21,513 nt of DNA, taken from positions 1-21,513 of the forward strand of contig JANXRT010000208.1 of assembly GCA_025356735.1 (NCBI GenBank), written 5' to 3'. The translations under genes were made by a program, and so were the position numbers. Below are positions 12,175 to 18,878 of this stretch, in pieces. The DNA is from Acetobacteraceae bacterium. GTDB taxonomy: Bacteria; Pseudomonadota; Alphaproteobacteria; Acetobacterales; Acetobacteraceae. Every line of letters starts with the position of its first letter. The stretch's first letter is position 1. Under the pieces are notes generated by a model. The model saw only the letters and a program-made list of their open reading frames with translations. It was not told where the DNA came from and ran no database searches.

Positions 12175-12645
12175 TCAGATCCGCTCGACCCGACACAGCA
12201 TGCAGCCGGGCTTGGCGGTGTGGATGTTGACGAACTTCGTGCGCGGATCGGCGATCGCGCGGGCCAGCGGGGCCTCCACCGATATGCCGTCGATCGCTTC
12301 GCCAAGGTCGTAGATGCATTGATCGTCCTGATCGTAGGATCGCACCGACACCTGGCAGTAGCGCACGATCTCCGGCAACGCGTTCATCGCCGAGAAAGCC
12401 TCGCACGGCTCGGCGTGGACGAAGATCGGGCTGGGCGTCCAGTAGATGCCAAGCGGTCCCGGCAGGTTGTAGGAGCCGAGCAACATCACCTCCCCAGCTT
12501 GGCCCAGGCGCAGGCAGTGCCGGCACGGCGAGCCGTTGCCCGCGGCGACCACCTGGCGCAGCGTGTTGCCGGCATCGTCGGTGCCGGTCCGACGGAAGCG
12601 CTCGGCCGTTTCGGTGGGGATCGGCACGCAGCGGAAGTCGTTCAT
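12175..12645 (-). CDS. DUF1203 domain-containing protein
   Basis: A 156-residue protein matching DUF1203 (PF06718) over its whole length: the N-terminal FRCVPIPTETAERFR, a central CRHCLRLGQAGEVMLLGSYNL, then GIYWTPSPIFVHAEPCEAF, and the C-terminal VNIHTAKPGCMLCRVERI. The cysteines and histidines in PCRHCL and PGCMLC could bind a metal, but that is speculation. Function unknown for the family. The ATG at 12645 is preceded by CTGAGGAG; the frame stays open far upstream (to 15666) opposite other genes, but that is a GC-rich shadow. It follows the cupin gene by 98 bases and precedes the SnoaL-like gene by 16. Confidence 0.8.
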   Translation of the reverse strand: MNDFRCVPIPTETAERFRRTGTDDAGNTLRQVVAAGNGSPCRHCLRLGQAGEVMLLGSYNLPGPLGIYWTPSPIFVHAEPCEAFSAMNALPEIVRYCQVSVRSYDQDDQCIYDLGEAIDGISVEAPLARAIADPRTKFVNIHTAKPGCMLCRVERI

Positions 12646-12743
12646 CTTGGATCTCCTCAGGTGAGGCGAGCCTTGTGGCGTAGCCGCGCGTCCGCCGCCT
12701 TCCGGTTGTTGCGTCGGCTCCCATCGCCGAGGCATCCGGCCGG

Positions 12744-13211
12744 TCAGGCGGCCCGCGCCGCGACCTTCGCCGCGGCCCCGGTCGCGACCTGATCGGCCAG
12801 CGCCGCCTGGAAGTCCGAGAAGCCGAGCTTGTGAACCTCGTCCGACCCTTCCTCGAACACCGCGAACATGTCGCCGGTGCCGCCGCGGATGCTGAACAGC
12901 ACGATCGCCGCCTGGTCGCCCGCCCCTTCCGAGTGCGGCTCGCCGTTCGCGGCACCCTGAACGTAGCTCCCCGCCACGCGGACTTCCTTCAACGAGCCGT
13001 CCGGGCGCCAGAACCGCAGCTCGCCCTGCAGCACGAAGGTGCTGTAGCCCATCAGATGCTGATGCAGCTTGCCCGGCGTGTTCGGCTGGAACTTGATGAG
13101 CACGTCGGCGATACCCATCGCCGCGTCCACCGCCTGCACGTAGTACTGCGTGCCGAGATAGTCGAACGTGCGCCAGGTGATGTTGCGGTCGTCGAACTGG
13201 TAACTCTGCAT
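12744..13211 (-). CDS. Cupin domain-containing protein
   Basis: A 155-residue single-domain cupin (about residues 20-120). Motif 1 is NTPGKLHQHLMGYSTFVLQGEL, shown here as PGKLHQH (His50, His52) and YSTFVLQGE; the usual glutamate is absent. Motif 2 supplies His93 in GEPHSEG. A three-His site of this type occurs in some cupin dioxygenases that cleave C-C bonds (acetylacetone dioxygenase, dihydroxyacetophenone dioxygenase), which would fit a catabolic locus, but binding-only cupins also exist. The ATG at 13211 has GGGGGA upstream; an ATG at 13247 would add 12 residues. First gene of the minus-strand cluster, divergent from the EthD gene across about 150 bases that should hold promoters for both. 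Confidence 0.8.
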   Translation of the reverse strand: MQSYQFDDRNITWRTFDYLGTQYYVQAVDAAMGIADVLIKFQPNTPGKLHQHLMGYSTFVLQGELRFWRPDGSLKEVRVAGSYVQGAANGEPHSEGAGDQAAIVLFSIRGGTGDMFAVFEEGSDEVHKLGFSDFQAALADQVATGAAAKVAARAA

Positions 13212-13362
13212 CGCTGTTTCCCCCACGACTATCGTCGTTGGGCGCATGATGTTGCCGGCCGGCGCCTTCGACAAGCCTCGGGTGCCGGTCTGGAATGCTG
13301 GCTCGCATCGTGTTCGATGGCATAGGCTGGCTGACAATTCCGCGGCAGAACAGGAAAACACG

Positions 13363-14034
13363 ATGCCCACCGTCAAGCGCGCCTATCTCGCCCGCCGCAA
13401 CCCCGGGCTGCCGGCGGAGCAGTTCGCCGCGCGCTGGCGCCAGCACATGGAACTCGGCCTGAAATTCCCGGAGCTGCCGCAGCGCTACCGCCAGATACGC
13501 TATTGCCGGGTGCTGCACGCGGCGGACGGGGTCGGCGGCCACAACCCGGGCTATGACGGGGTCGGCTTCCTGGTGCTGCGCGACCCCGCCCAGCTGTCGG
13601 CGCCCTACCGGGACGCGGCGATCGGGCCGACGATGCGCGCCGACGAGCTGCGCGTGTTCTCCGCCCATGTCGCCGACGCCGCCCTCGCCGCGGAGGAGAT
13701 CGTGCTGCGGCCGGGCGGCGGGCCGATCGGCGTGCTGCAGTTCCTCAAGCGGCGCGCCGGCACCACCGCCGAGGCATTCCGCAAGGATTGGCGCGAGCGG
13801 CACGCGTCCCTGGTCCTGGCGCAGACCCCGGGGCTGCAAGGCTACGTGCAGAACGACGTGCTGGCGGATGCGACGATCGACTGCGACGGCCTGTCGGAGA
13901 TGTGGTTTTCCAACCTTGAACAGGCCCTGGCCGCACTTCGCGATCCGGCGATCGCCGCCGACCGGGAGTGTTTTACCGAACCGGCGGCCACCTTGACTTT
14001 GACCACGGAGGTTTGCTGCGAGGCGGAATTTTAA
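13363..14034 (+). CDS. EthD domain-containing protein (two tandem EthD-like domains)
   Basis: A 223-residue protein made of two ferredoxin-like alpha+beta repeats. The first begins VKRAYLARRNPGLPAEQFAARW with the conserved RWRQHM and continues to RVLH; the second begins GVLQFLKRRAGTTAEAFRKD with DWRERHASL and GYVQNDVL. EthD-type proteins normally dimerise into an alpha/beta barrel, so one chain could form the barrel alone. Family members are associated with breakdown of ethers and polyketide-like rings, mostly with unknown catalysis. The ATG at 13363 follows AGGA by 7 bases. Divergent from the cupin gene, so probably in the same regulon. The C-terminal TEVCCEAEF contains a vicinal Cys pair of unknown meaning. 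Confidence 0.8.
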   Translation: MPTVKRAYLARRNPGLPAEQFAARWRQHMELGLKFPELPQRYRQIRYCRVLHAADGVGGHNPGYDGVGFLVLRDPAQLSAPYRDAAIGPTMRADELRVFSAHVADAALAAEEIVLRPGGGPIGVLQFLKRRAGTTAEAFRKDWRERHASLVLAQTPGLQGYVQNDVLADATIDCDGLSEMWFSNLEQALAALRDPAIAADRECFTEPAATLTLTTEVCCEAEF

Positions 14035-14056
14035 GCGCCGTAGGCAGAAGGCCAGG

Positions 14057-14202
14057 GCTCTGCCCCAAACCCCGCAAAGGGGCGGAGCAGGCGAAGGTTC
14101 CGGCTGGCCGCCTTCGGCCAGTTGGAAGGCCTGCGGAAGGCGTCGCCCCTTTGAACCCCTACACTTGGGGGATGCGCCTGCGGGCGGGGTTTGGGGCAGA
14201 GC
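14057..14202. repeat. Nested inverted-repeat element, copy B (about 146 bp)
   Basis: The outer arms GCTCTGCCCCAAACCCCGC (14057-14075) and its exact complement (14184-14202) form a perfect 19-bp stem. Inside, AAAGGGGCG (14076-14084) pairs with CGCCCCTTT (14144-14152), a 7-bp hairpin lies at 14104-14121 (CTGGCCG/CGGCCAG, loop CCTT), and CCCC/GGGG near 14156-14170 can form another. CCAGG occurs just outside both arms (14052-14056 and 14204-14208), a possible target-site duplication. No reading frame inside. It could be a miniature mobile element or a structured RNA/terminator; related half-elements are at 9356 and 20028. Confidence 0.75.
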
Positions 14203-14219
14203 TCCAGGCTGCCTGACCT

Positions 14220-14250
14220 TTGACACGCCTTCGGATTCACTCACTATTAT
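14220..14250 (+). promoter_or_regulatory. Candidate promoter of the LivJ-type binding-protein gene
   Basis: A perfect -35 hexamer TTGACA (14220-14225) and TATTAT (14245-14250) are 19 bases apart, slightly wide. Transcription would start about 54 bases before the ATG at 14311. It begins directly after the nested inverted repeat, which would insulate it from the EthD gene. Confidence 0.5.
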
Positions 14251-14310
14251 GCCGCAAACAACGACGCAGGGTGCGCAAGTAACCAGGCGCAAACAGGGGA
14301 AACAACCGAC

Positions 14311-15522
14311 ATGCGACCGCATCTGTCTTTGGCCTTCCTGCTCGCCGGGCTCTCGGCCTCGGCCCCTGCCTGGGCGCAAAGAACCTACGATCCCGGCATC
14401 ACCGACACCGAGATCAAGATCGGCAACACCATGGCCTATAGCGGCCCGGTCTCGGCGGCCGGCATCGAGGGCCGGGTGATGGCCGCCTATTTCGACCAGA
14501 TCAACGACCAGGGCGGCATCAACGGCCGCAAAATCAAGTTCCTCAGCTACGATGACGGCTTCTCGCCGCCAAAGACGGTGGAAGCCGTCCGCCGGCTCGT
14601 CGAGCAGGACCAGGTCGCACTGATGTTCGCCACCTTGGGCACAGCGCCGAGCTCGGCGGTCCGGCAATACCTTAACACGAAGAAGATACCGCAGCTGTTC
14701 GTCGTCAGCACCGCCGCGAAATGGAACGACCCGAAGAACTATCCGTGGTCGATGCCGTTCCCCTGGGCCCCGAACTACGCCTCCGAGGCGGCGGCCCAGG
14801 TCCGCTACGTGCTCGCCACCAAGCCCGACGCCACCTTCGCCGTGCTGTATGAGAACGACGACGCCGGCAAGGAGTATCTCGCCGGCGCCCGCGCGGCGCT
14901 GGGCGCCAACGCCGACAAGGCGATCGTCGCCGTGCAGAGCTTCGAGGTCACCGACCCAACGGTGGACAGCCAGATCGTCTCGCTGGCCAGCTCGAAGGCC
15001 GACGTGTTCCTCGACTACAGCGTCACCCCGCGCGCCTGCTCGCAGGCCATCCGCAAGGGCTACGACATCGGCTGGCTGCCGGTCCGCATGATGACCAGCG
15101 CCTGCACCAATCCCGACACGGTGCTGAAGCCAGCCGGGCTGGAGAAGGCAAAAGGCATCATCAGCCTGATCGCCTTCAAGCAGGCGACCGAGGCATCCCG
15201 GTCCGATCCGGAGATGGCGATCTATCTCGCCTTCATGAAGGCGCGGCTGCCCGATGAGGAGGCGATGACCCTGTACGGCGTCTATGCCTACTCGGCGGCG
15301 CAGGCGATGGCCGTGGTGCTGCGGCAATGCGGCGAGGACATGTCGCGCGAGAACCTCATGCGCCAAGCGACCAACCTGCGCGACGTGCAGCTGCCGCTGC
15401 TGCTGCCGGGCATCAAGATGAACACCACGCCCGAGGATTTCGCACCGATCAAGAGCGCCTACATGGCGAAGTTCGACGGCGACACCTGGGTGCAGTTCGG
15501 CGGCCTGATCGAGGCCAAGTAA
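14311..15522 (+). CDS. ABC transporter substrate-binding protein, branched-chain amino acid (LivJ) type
   Basis: Periplasmic binding protein of 403 residues (Peripla_BP_6 family). A signal peptide (RPHLSLAFLLAGLSASAPA, cleavage after AWA at about 22) is followed by YDPGITDTEIKIGNTMAYSGPVS, the usual first strand of this family, with GGINGRKIKFLSYDDGFSPPKTVEAVRRLVEQD characteristic of the N-lobe. Such proteins deliver ligands to Liv/HAA-type permeases; in alphaproteobacteria many bind aromatic acids or other small carboxylates rather than amino acids. AGGGGA lies 10 bases before the ATG. No permease or ATPase gene is in the window, so it must use a transporter encoded elsewhere. Its position next to the amidohydrolase/EthD cluster suggests uptake of that pathway's substrate, which is inference. 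Confidence 0.88.
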   Translation: MRPHLSLAFLLAGLSASAPAWAQRTYDPGITDTEIKIGNTMAYSGPVSAAGIEGRVMAAYFDQINDQGGINGRKIKFLSYDDGFSPPKTVEAVRRLVEQDQVALMFATLGTAPSSAVRQYLNTKKIPQLFVVSTAAKWNDPKNYPWSMPFPWAPNYASEAAAQVRYVLATKPDATFAVLYENDDAGKEYLAGARAALGANADKAIVAVQSFEVTDPTVDSQIVSLASSKADVFLDYSVTPRACSQAIRKGYDIGWLPVRMMTSACTNPDTVLKPAGLEKAKGIISLIAFKQATEASRSDPEMAIYLAFMKARLPDEEAMTLYGVYAYSAAQAMAVVLRQCGEDMSRENLMRQATNLRDVQLPLLLPGIKMNTTPEDFAPIKSAYMAKFDGDTWVQFGGLIEAK

Positions 15523-15523
15523 C

Positions 15524-15543
15524 GGTGGTCCATGCGGGCCACC
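15524..15543. terminator. Hairpin between convergent genes
   Basis: GGTGGTCC (15524-15531) can pair with GGGCCACC (15536-15543), with one G-T pair and a 4-base loop, directly after the binding-protein stop and before the end of the tfoX-like gene. There is no T-run, so intrinsic termination is only possible, not shown. Confidence 0.35.
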
Positions 15544-15560
15544 CGGCACGCGGATAAGGC

Positions 15561-15956
15561 TCAGGGCCGCCACCCTGTGGGTTGCGGGGCCGTCCTGCGC
15601 CTCGGCCCCGCGCGTTCCCGCTTCACCGCGACCCGGCGCGCGGCATCCAGCGCCAGCTGCGCCCACGCGACAAGCTCATCTTGTTCATCGAACAGCCGCT
15701 TGGGCGCGCGCCAGAAAAAAAGGTCTATGCTGCCGCCTTTCTTCTCGTAGCTGAGCGGCGGGAAGGCCTGGGCTTCCTTGAAGGCCGCCCGATTGTGGTC
15801 ATCGACCCGGAGATAGAGGCTGTCGTCGGTAATCATCCCGAACATCAGCCCGTCGCAGAACATGCCGGTCTTGCCGAACATCCGCCGCGTCGCCACGCGG
15901 CCAAGCGGTGCCAGCTGCTCGCGCAGGAATTCGGCAAAGCTATCGCTTGCAACCAT
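15561..15956 (-). CDS. TfoX/Sxy family protein (N-terminal domain)
   Basis: A 131-residue protein with the TfoX N-terminal domain: FAEFLREQLAPLGRVATRRM, FGKTGMFCDGLMFGMI, then DDSLYLRVDD and FDEQDELVAWAQLALDAAR. TfoX/Sxy regulates competence in gammaproteobacteria, but short single-domain homologues are common in alphaproteobacteria and their role is not established. I chose the ATG at 15956 because family similarity starts there. The frame is open to an ATG at 16040 that overlaps the upstream gene's stop (ATGA), which would add 28 residues made of a PEL-type repeat; the ATG at 15956 has only a weak ribosome binding site, so the longer form is not excluded. Basic tail (RRVAVKRERAGPRRR). Confidence 0.8.
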   Translation of the reverse strand: MVASDSFAEFLREQLAPLGRVATRRMFGKTGMFCDGLMFGMITDDSLYLRVDDHNRAAFKEAQAFPPLSYEKKGGSIDLFFWRAPKRLFDEQDELVAWAQLALDAARRVAVKRERAGPRRRTAPQPTGWRP

Positions 15957-16036
15957 TCCGTACTCTGCAACCCGACCATGCTCGTGCACAAGCTCCGGCT
16001 TCTTTAGAAGCTCTGGCATCCGCACAAGCTCCGGCA

Positions 16037-16960
16037 TCATCGGACGCGCCGCCGTGGGCGCAGCAGCACAAGGCTGGCCAGCCCTGCCACCAGCAGCGCC
16101 GCCGATGGCGGCTCCGGCACTGCCTCGGGTGTCGCGAGGTAGCTCGTTCCGGTGCCATCAAACGTGCCGACCAGCTGGCCCAGATTGTTCAGCCCCACCG
16201 GCAGGAACGCAGCACCATCCGGCCCGACAAGGTCGGTGAACAGGCCCGCATCCTCGACGAAGCCCCGCGTGCCGGCGGCGTCCGTGTAGGTGCCGGCGAC
16301 CTCGCCGGCATCGTTGATGGCGACCGGGGAGGTTGATGCCGCACCCGGCCGGTCCAGCAGGGTGAACACGCCCGACGCGAACAGGAACCCGTTGTCGCGA
16401 TATTGCGTCGCAGCGTCGGCGAACCGGCCCACCACCTCGCCCGCATCGTTGATGCCGGTCGCCGCCGTCGAGAACGCGCCGGGCTTGTCGAGCACTGCGT
16501 AGCCGCCGCCGAGTGAGACATAGCCGACTTCCCTGACGGTGCCGGACGTGACGGTGTCGGCCGAGCCCACGATCTGGCGGCGGTTGTTGAGCGCGTAGGC
16601 ATTGCTGCCGGACGAGGTGTCGCCCGGCGTCGCAACGCCGGTCACGACACCGGAGAAGATCGCGAACGGCGCCGAGTAGCGGAGATTCTGTACTCCCAGC
16701 AGGTCGCCCGCATCGTTGATGCCGACCAGCCTCGTATCGAACGACGCCGGCAGCGCCGGGGTGGTGATGGTGCCACGGTCATCGATGGCTGGCTGCAGCG
16801 GGGCCGAGCCGCCCGGAGCCCGGAACGCGCCGGCGATCTGCCCGACGCTGTTGAGCGCGCTCGCCGTGAAGCCGGCCGGCAAGGCGGTGAAGACGTAAGG
16901 GGCCGCGATCGCCGGGGCCGGCACGGCCAGCGCGCAAGCCGCTACAAGGAACAGTTTCAT
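16037..16960 (-). CDS. PEP-CTERM sorting domain protein with HAF-like repeats
   Basis: A 307-residue exported protein. It has a signal peptide (KLFLVAACALAVPAPAIAA, cleavage near 19-20) and ends in a PEP-CTERM signal from about residue 281: VPEPPSAALLVAG, a hydrophobic segment, then RPRRRVR. This directs export and processing by an exosortase (EpsH/XrtA-type), usually with exopolysaccharide loci. The body carries about six copies of a short repeat of the type GINDAGEVVGRF (also AINDAGEVAGTY, GLNNLGQLVGTF, ALNNRRQIVGSA), as in HAF-repeat extracellular proteins that probably form a propeller. AAGGTGAG precedes the ATG at 16960. No exosortase gene is in the window. Divergent from the family-5 binding protein; overlaps or abuts the tfoX-like gene. 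Confidence 0.88.
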   Translation of the reverse strand: MKLFLVAACALAVPAPAIAAPYVFTALPAGFTASALNSVGQIAGAFRAPGGSAPLQPAIDDRGTITTPALPASFDTRLVGINDAGDLLGVQNLRYSAPFAIFSGVVTGVATPGDTSSGSNAYALNNRRQIVGSADTVTSGTVREVGYVSLGGGYAVLDKPGAFSTAATGINDAGEVVGRFADAATQYRDNGFLFASGVFTLLDRPGAASTSPVAINDAGEVAGTYTDAAGTRGFVEDAGLFTDLVGPDGAAFLPVGLNNLGQLVGTFDGTGTSYLATPEAVPEPPSAALLVAGLASLVLLRPRRRVR

Positions 16961-17067
16961 AACTCACCTTCGTGTCGGGCCGCCGATCGCGGCACTGAAA
17001 TGTCCAAGGCACTTCGTGAACATCCCGGCCGCCAAAAGGAAGCGGAAACGCCCTGGATCGAGACTGT

Positions 17068-17103
17068 GTGAACACCGGGGTGAACACCGGGGTGAACACC
17101 GGG
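17068..17103. repeat. Three perfect 12-bp tandem repeats
   Basis: GTGAACACCGGG occurs three times without a mismatch between the divergent PEP-CTERM and family-5 binding-protein genes, about 30 bases before a candidate promoter. It could be a regulator-binding array or a slippage tract. An open frame of the downstream gene happens to cross it (NTGV repeats), but I place that gene's start further down. Confidence 0.8.
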
Positions 17104-17135
17104 CGGCGCAGCCCCGAAGCGGCTGGCCGCCGTTC

Positions 17136-17165
17136 TTGTCACCGGCGTGCCGAGGCCCCTACGCT
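17136..17165 (+). promoter_or_regulatory. Candidate promoter of the family-5 binding-protein gene
   Basis: TTGTCA (17136-17141) and TACGCT (17160-17165) with an 18-base spacer, about 45 bases before the ATG at 17209. The -10 resembles the TATGCT seen before two other genes in this window. Confidence 0.4.
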
Positions 17166-17208
17166 GCCGGGGTCGGAGAGAGTGAACCCAGCTTCCCGGA
17201 GATGCCCA

Positions 17209-18792
17209 ATGTTCCGTCACGGCCTGACCAAACGGCGGCTGCTGCTTTCCGGTGCGGCCGGGACGCTCGCCGCCATGGCGCCGGGCCGCCGGGCCCAGGC
17301 ACAATCGAGGCCGCTGACTGTGGTGTTCGAGTCCGAGGTGGTGATCCTCGACCCGCACGCGACCACCGCGGCGATCACCCGCACCTTCGGCTACCACATC
17401 TTCGACACCCTGTTCTCGATGGACCAGACCGGAAACATCCATCCGCAGATGGTCGAGGGCCACACCGTCTCGTCCGACGGCCTGACCTGGAGCTTCGTGC
17501 TCCGCCCCGGCCTCAAATGGCACGACGGCGGCAACGTCACCGCCGCCGACTGCACGGCCTCGCTGCAGCGCTGGGGCAAGCGCGACAGCCTCGGCCGCCT
17601 GCTGCTCGCCGCCACCGACAGCATGACCGCCGACGACCCGCGCCGGTTCACCATCCGCCTGCGCCAAAAATTCCCGCTGATGCTGGACGTGCTCGGCAAG
17701 CCCAACGCGCCGGTGCCGTTCATGATGCCCGCCGCAATCATGGCCGAGGCCGGCGAGGGCCGCATCACCAAGATCGTCGGCTCCGGCCCGTTCGTCTTCC
17801 GCCAGGACAAGTGGCGGGCGGGCGACCTGATGGTGTTCGAGCGCTTCGACGGCTACGTGCCGCGCGCCGAGCCGACCAGCTTCCTCGCCGGCGGCAAGGT
17901 CGTGCACGTCGATCAGGCGCTGCTCAAGGTGATGCCGGACCCAACCACTGGCGCCAACGCGCTGATCGCCAACGAGATCGACTACATGCAGTTCCTGCCG
18001 TTCGACCTGCTTGGGCAGCTCGCCAAGTCCGACGGGGTCAAGCTGATGGACCTCGGCGGCGCCGACATGTACCAGGGCAACTTCCGACTGAACCAGGCGA
18101 GCGGCCCGTTCATGGACCCTGCGATACGCCGGGTGCTGTGGAAGCTGGTCGATCAGGACGAGACGCTGCACGCGATCGGCATCCCGGACCGCTTCCGGCT
18201 CAAGAACTGTTCTTCCTACTGGATGTGCGACGCGCCGCTCAGCACCGATGCCGGCGCCGACCCGGCAAGGTTCTCGATCGCCGACGCCCGCGCCGCCCTG
18301 GCTGCCACCGCCTACAAGGGTGAGCCGGTGGTGATGCTGGAGGTCGCCAACTCGATCAGCCAGACCGCCGGCAATGTGCTCGCCGAGCACATGAGGCAGG
18401 CCGGCTTCAAGGTGGACGAGCAGCTGATGGACTGGGGCACCGTGCTGGCGCGGCGTGCCAAGCGCGACGGCTGGAGTATGTTCCCCGTGTTCTCCAACGG
18501 CATCGACATGGTCTCGCCGCTCAAGCACTTCTACATCACCAACAACTGCGCCGATTACCCGGGCTGGAGCTGCGACGCCGCGATCACGCCGCTGCTCGCC
18601 GAGTTCACCCAGGCGGAGTCCGCGGAACTGCGCAAAGCCATCGCCGCCAAAATCCAGCAAGCGGCCTACCAGTCGGTGCCGTCGGTGATGTGGGGCCAGT
18701 TTGCCATCCCCGTCGGCTACCGTTCGCGCCTCGTCAACCTGACCCAGTCGGCCTTCCCGATGCTGTGGGGCGTCCAGCTCGCGACCGGCTGA
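17209..18792 (+). CDS. ABC transporter substrate-binding protein, family 5 (dipeptide/oligopeptide type)
   Basis: Periplasmic binding protein of 527 residues (SBP_bac_5). The N-terminus (TKRRLLLSGAAGTLAAMAP, cleavage probably after AQA at 31) has paired arginines and may be a Tat signal. Family hallmarks are ESEVVILDPHATT, YHIFDTLFSMD, PQMVEGHTVSSDGLTWSFVL with RPGLKWHDG, GSGPFVF, and the C-terminal NNCADYPGWSCDAAI. Family-5 proteins bind peptides, nickel, opines, or other solutes. GGAG lies 7 bases before the ATG at 17209; the longer open frame from 17068 crosses the 12-bp repeats and has no leader features. No permease genes follow; the next gene is an Old Yellow Enzyme 86 bases on. The ligand cannot be predicted. 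Confidence 0.88.
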   Translation: MFRHGLTKRRLLLSGAAGTLAAMAPGRRAQAQSRPLTVVFESEVVILDPHATTAAITRTFGYHIFDTLFSMDQTGNIHPQMVEGHTVSSDGLTWSFVLRPGLKWHDGGNVTAADCTASLQRWGKRDSLGRLLLAATDSMTADDPRRFTIRLRQKFPLMLDVLGKPNAPVPFMMPAAIMAEAGEGRITKIVGSGPFVFRQDKWRAGDLMVFERFDGYVPRAEPTSFLAGGKVVHVDQALLKVMPDPTTGANALIANEIDYMQFLPFDLLGQLAKSDGVKLMDLGGADMYQGNFRLNQASGPFMDPAIRRVLWKLVDQDETLHAIGIPDRFRLKNCSSYWMCDAPLSTDAGADPARFSIADARAALAATAYKGEPVVMLEVANSISQTAGNVLAEHMRQAGFKVDEQLMDWGTVLARRAKRDGWSMFPVFSNGIDMVSPLKHFYITNNCADYPGWSCDAAITPLLAEFTQAESAELRKAIAAKIQQAAYQSVPSVMWGQFAIPVGYRSRLVNLTQSAFPMLWGVQLATG

Positions 18793-18814
18793 CGTCAAGC
18801 GCGTCCCGCCCGGT

Positions 18815-18842
18815 TTGCGGCGAGGCGGGTGTCGCCTATGCT
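18815..18842 (+). promoter_or_regulatory. Candidate promoter of the Old Yellow Enzyme gene
   Basis: TTGCGG (18815-18820) and TATGCT (18837-18842), spacer 16 bases, in the 86-base gap after the binding-protein gene and about 36 bases before the ATG at 18879. Confidence 0.35.
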
Positions 18843-18878
18843 GCGGTGCACACAAACCTTGACAAGGTGCTCACGCTG

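Noticed and set aside
12646..15666. Very long minus-strand open frame continuing upstream of the DUF1203 gene
   Set aside because: It runs antisense to the EthD and binding-protein genes and through the inverted repeat, with low-complexity Arg/Gly/Ala/Val composition; a shadow of GC-rich codon use. Only the last 156 codons match a family.
17068..17103. CRISPR-like repeat
   Set aside because: The units are 12 bp, directly adjacent and without spacers; a simple tandem repeat.
16957..18855. Minus-strand open frame of 632 codons opposite the family-5 binding protein
   Set aside because: Antisense shadow; the plus-strand protein has full family motifs and a ribosome binding site.
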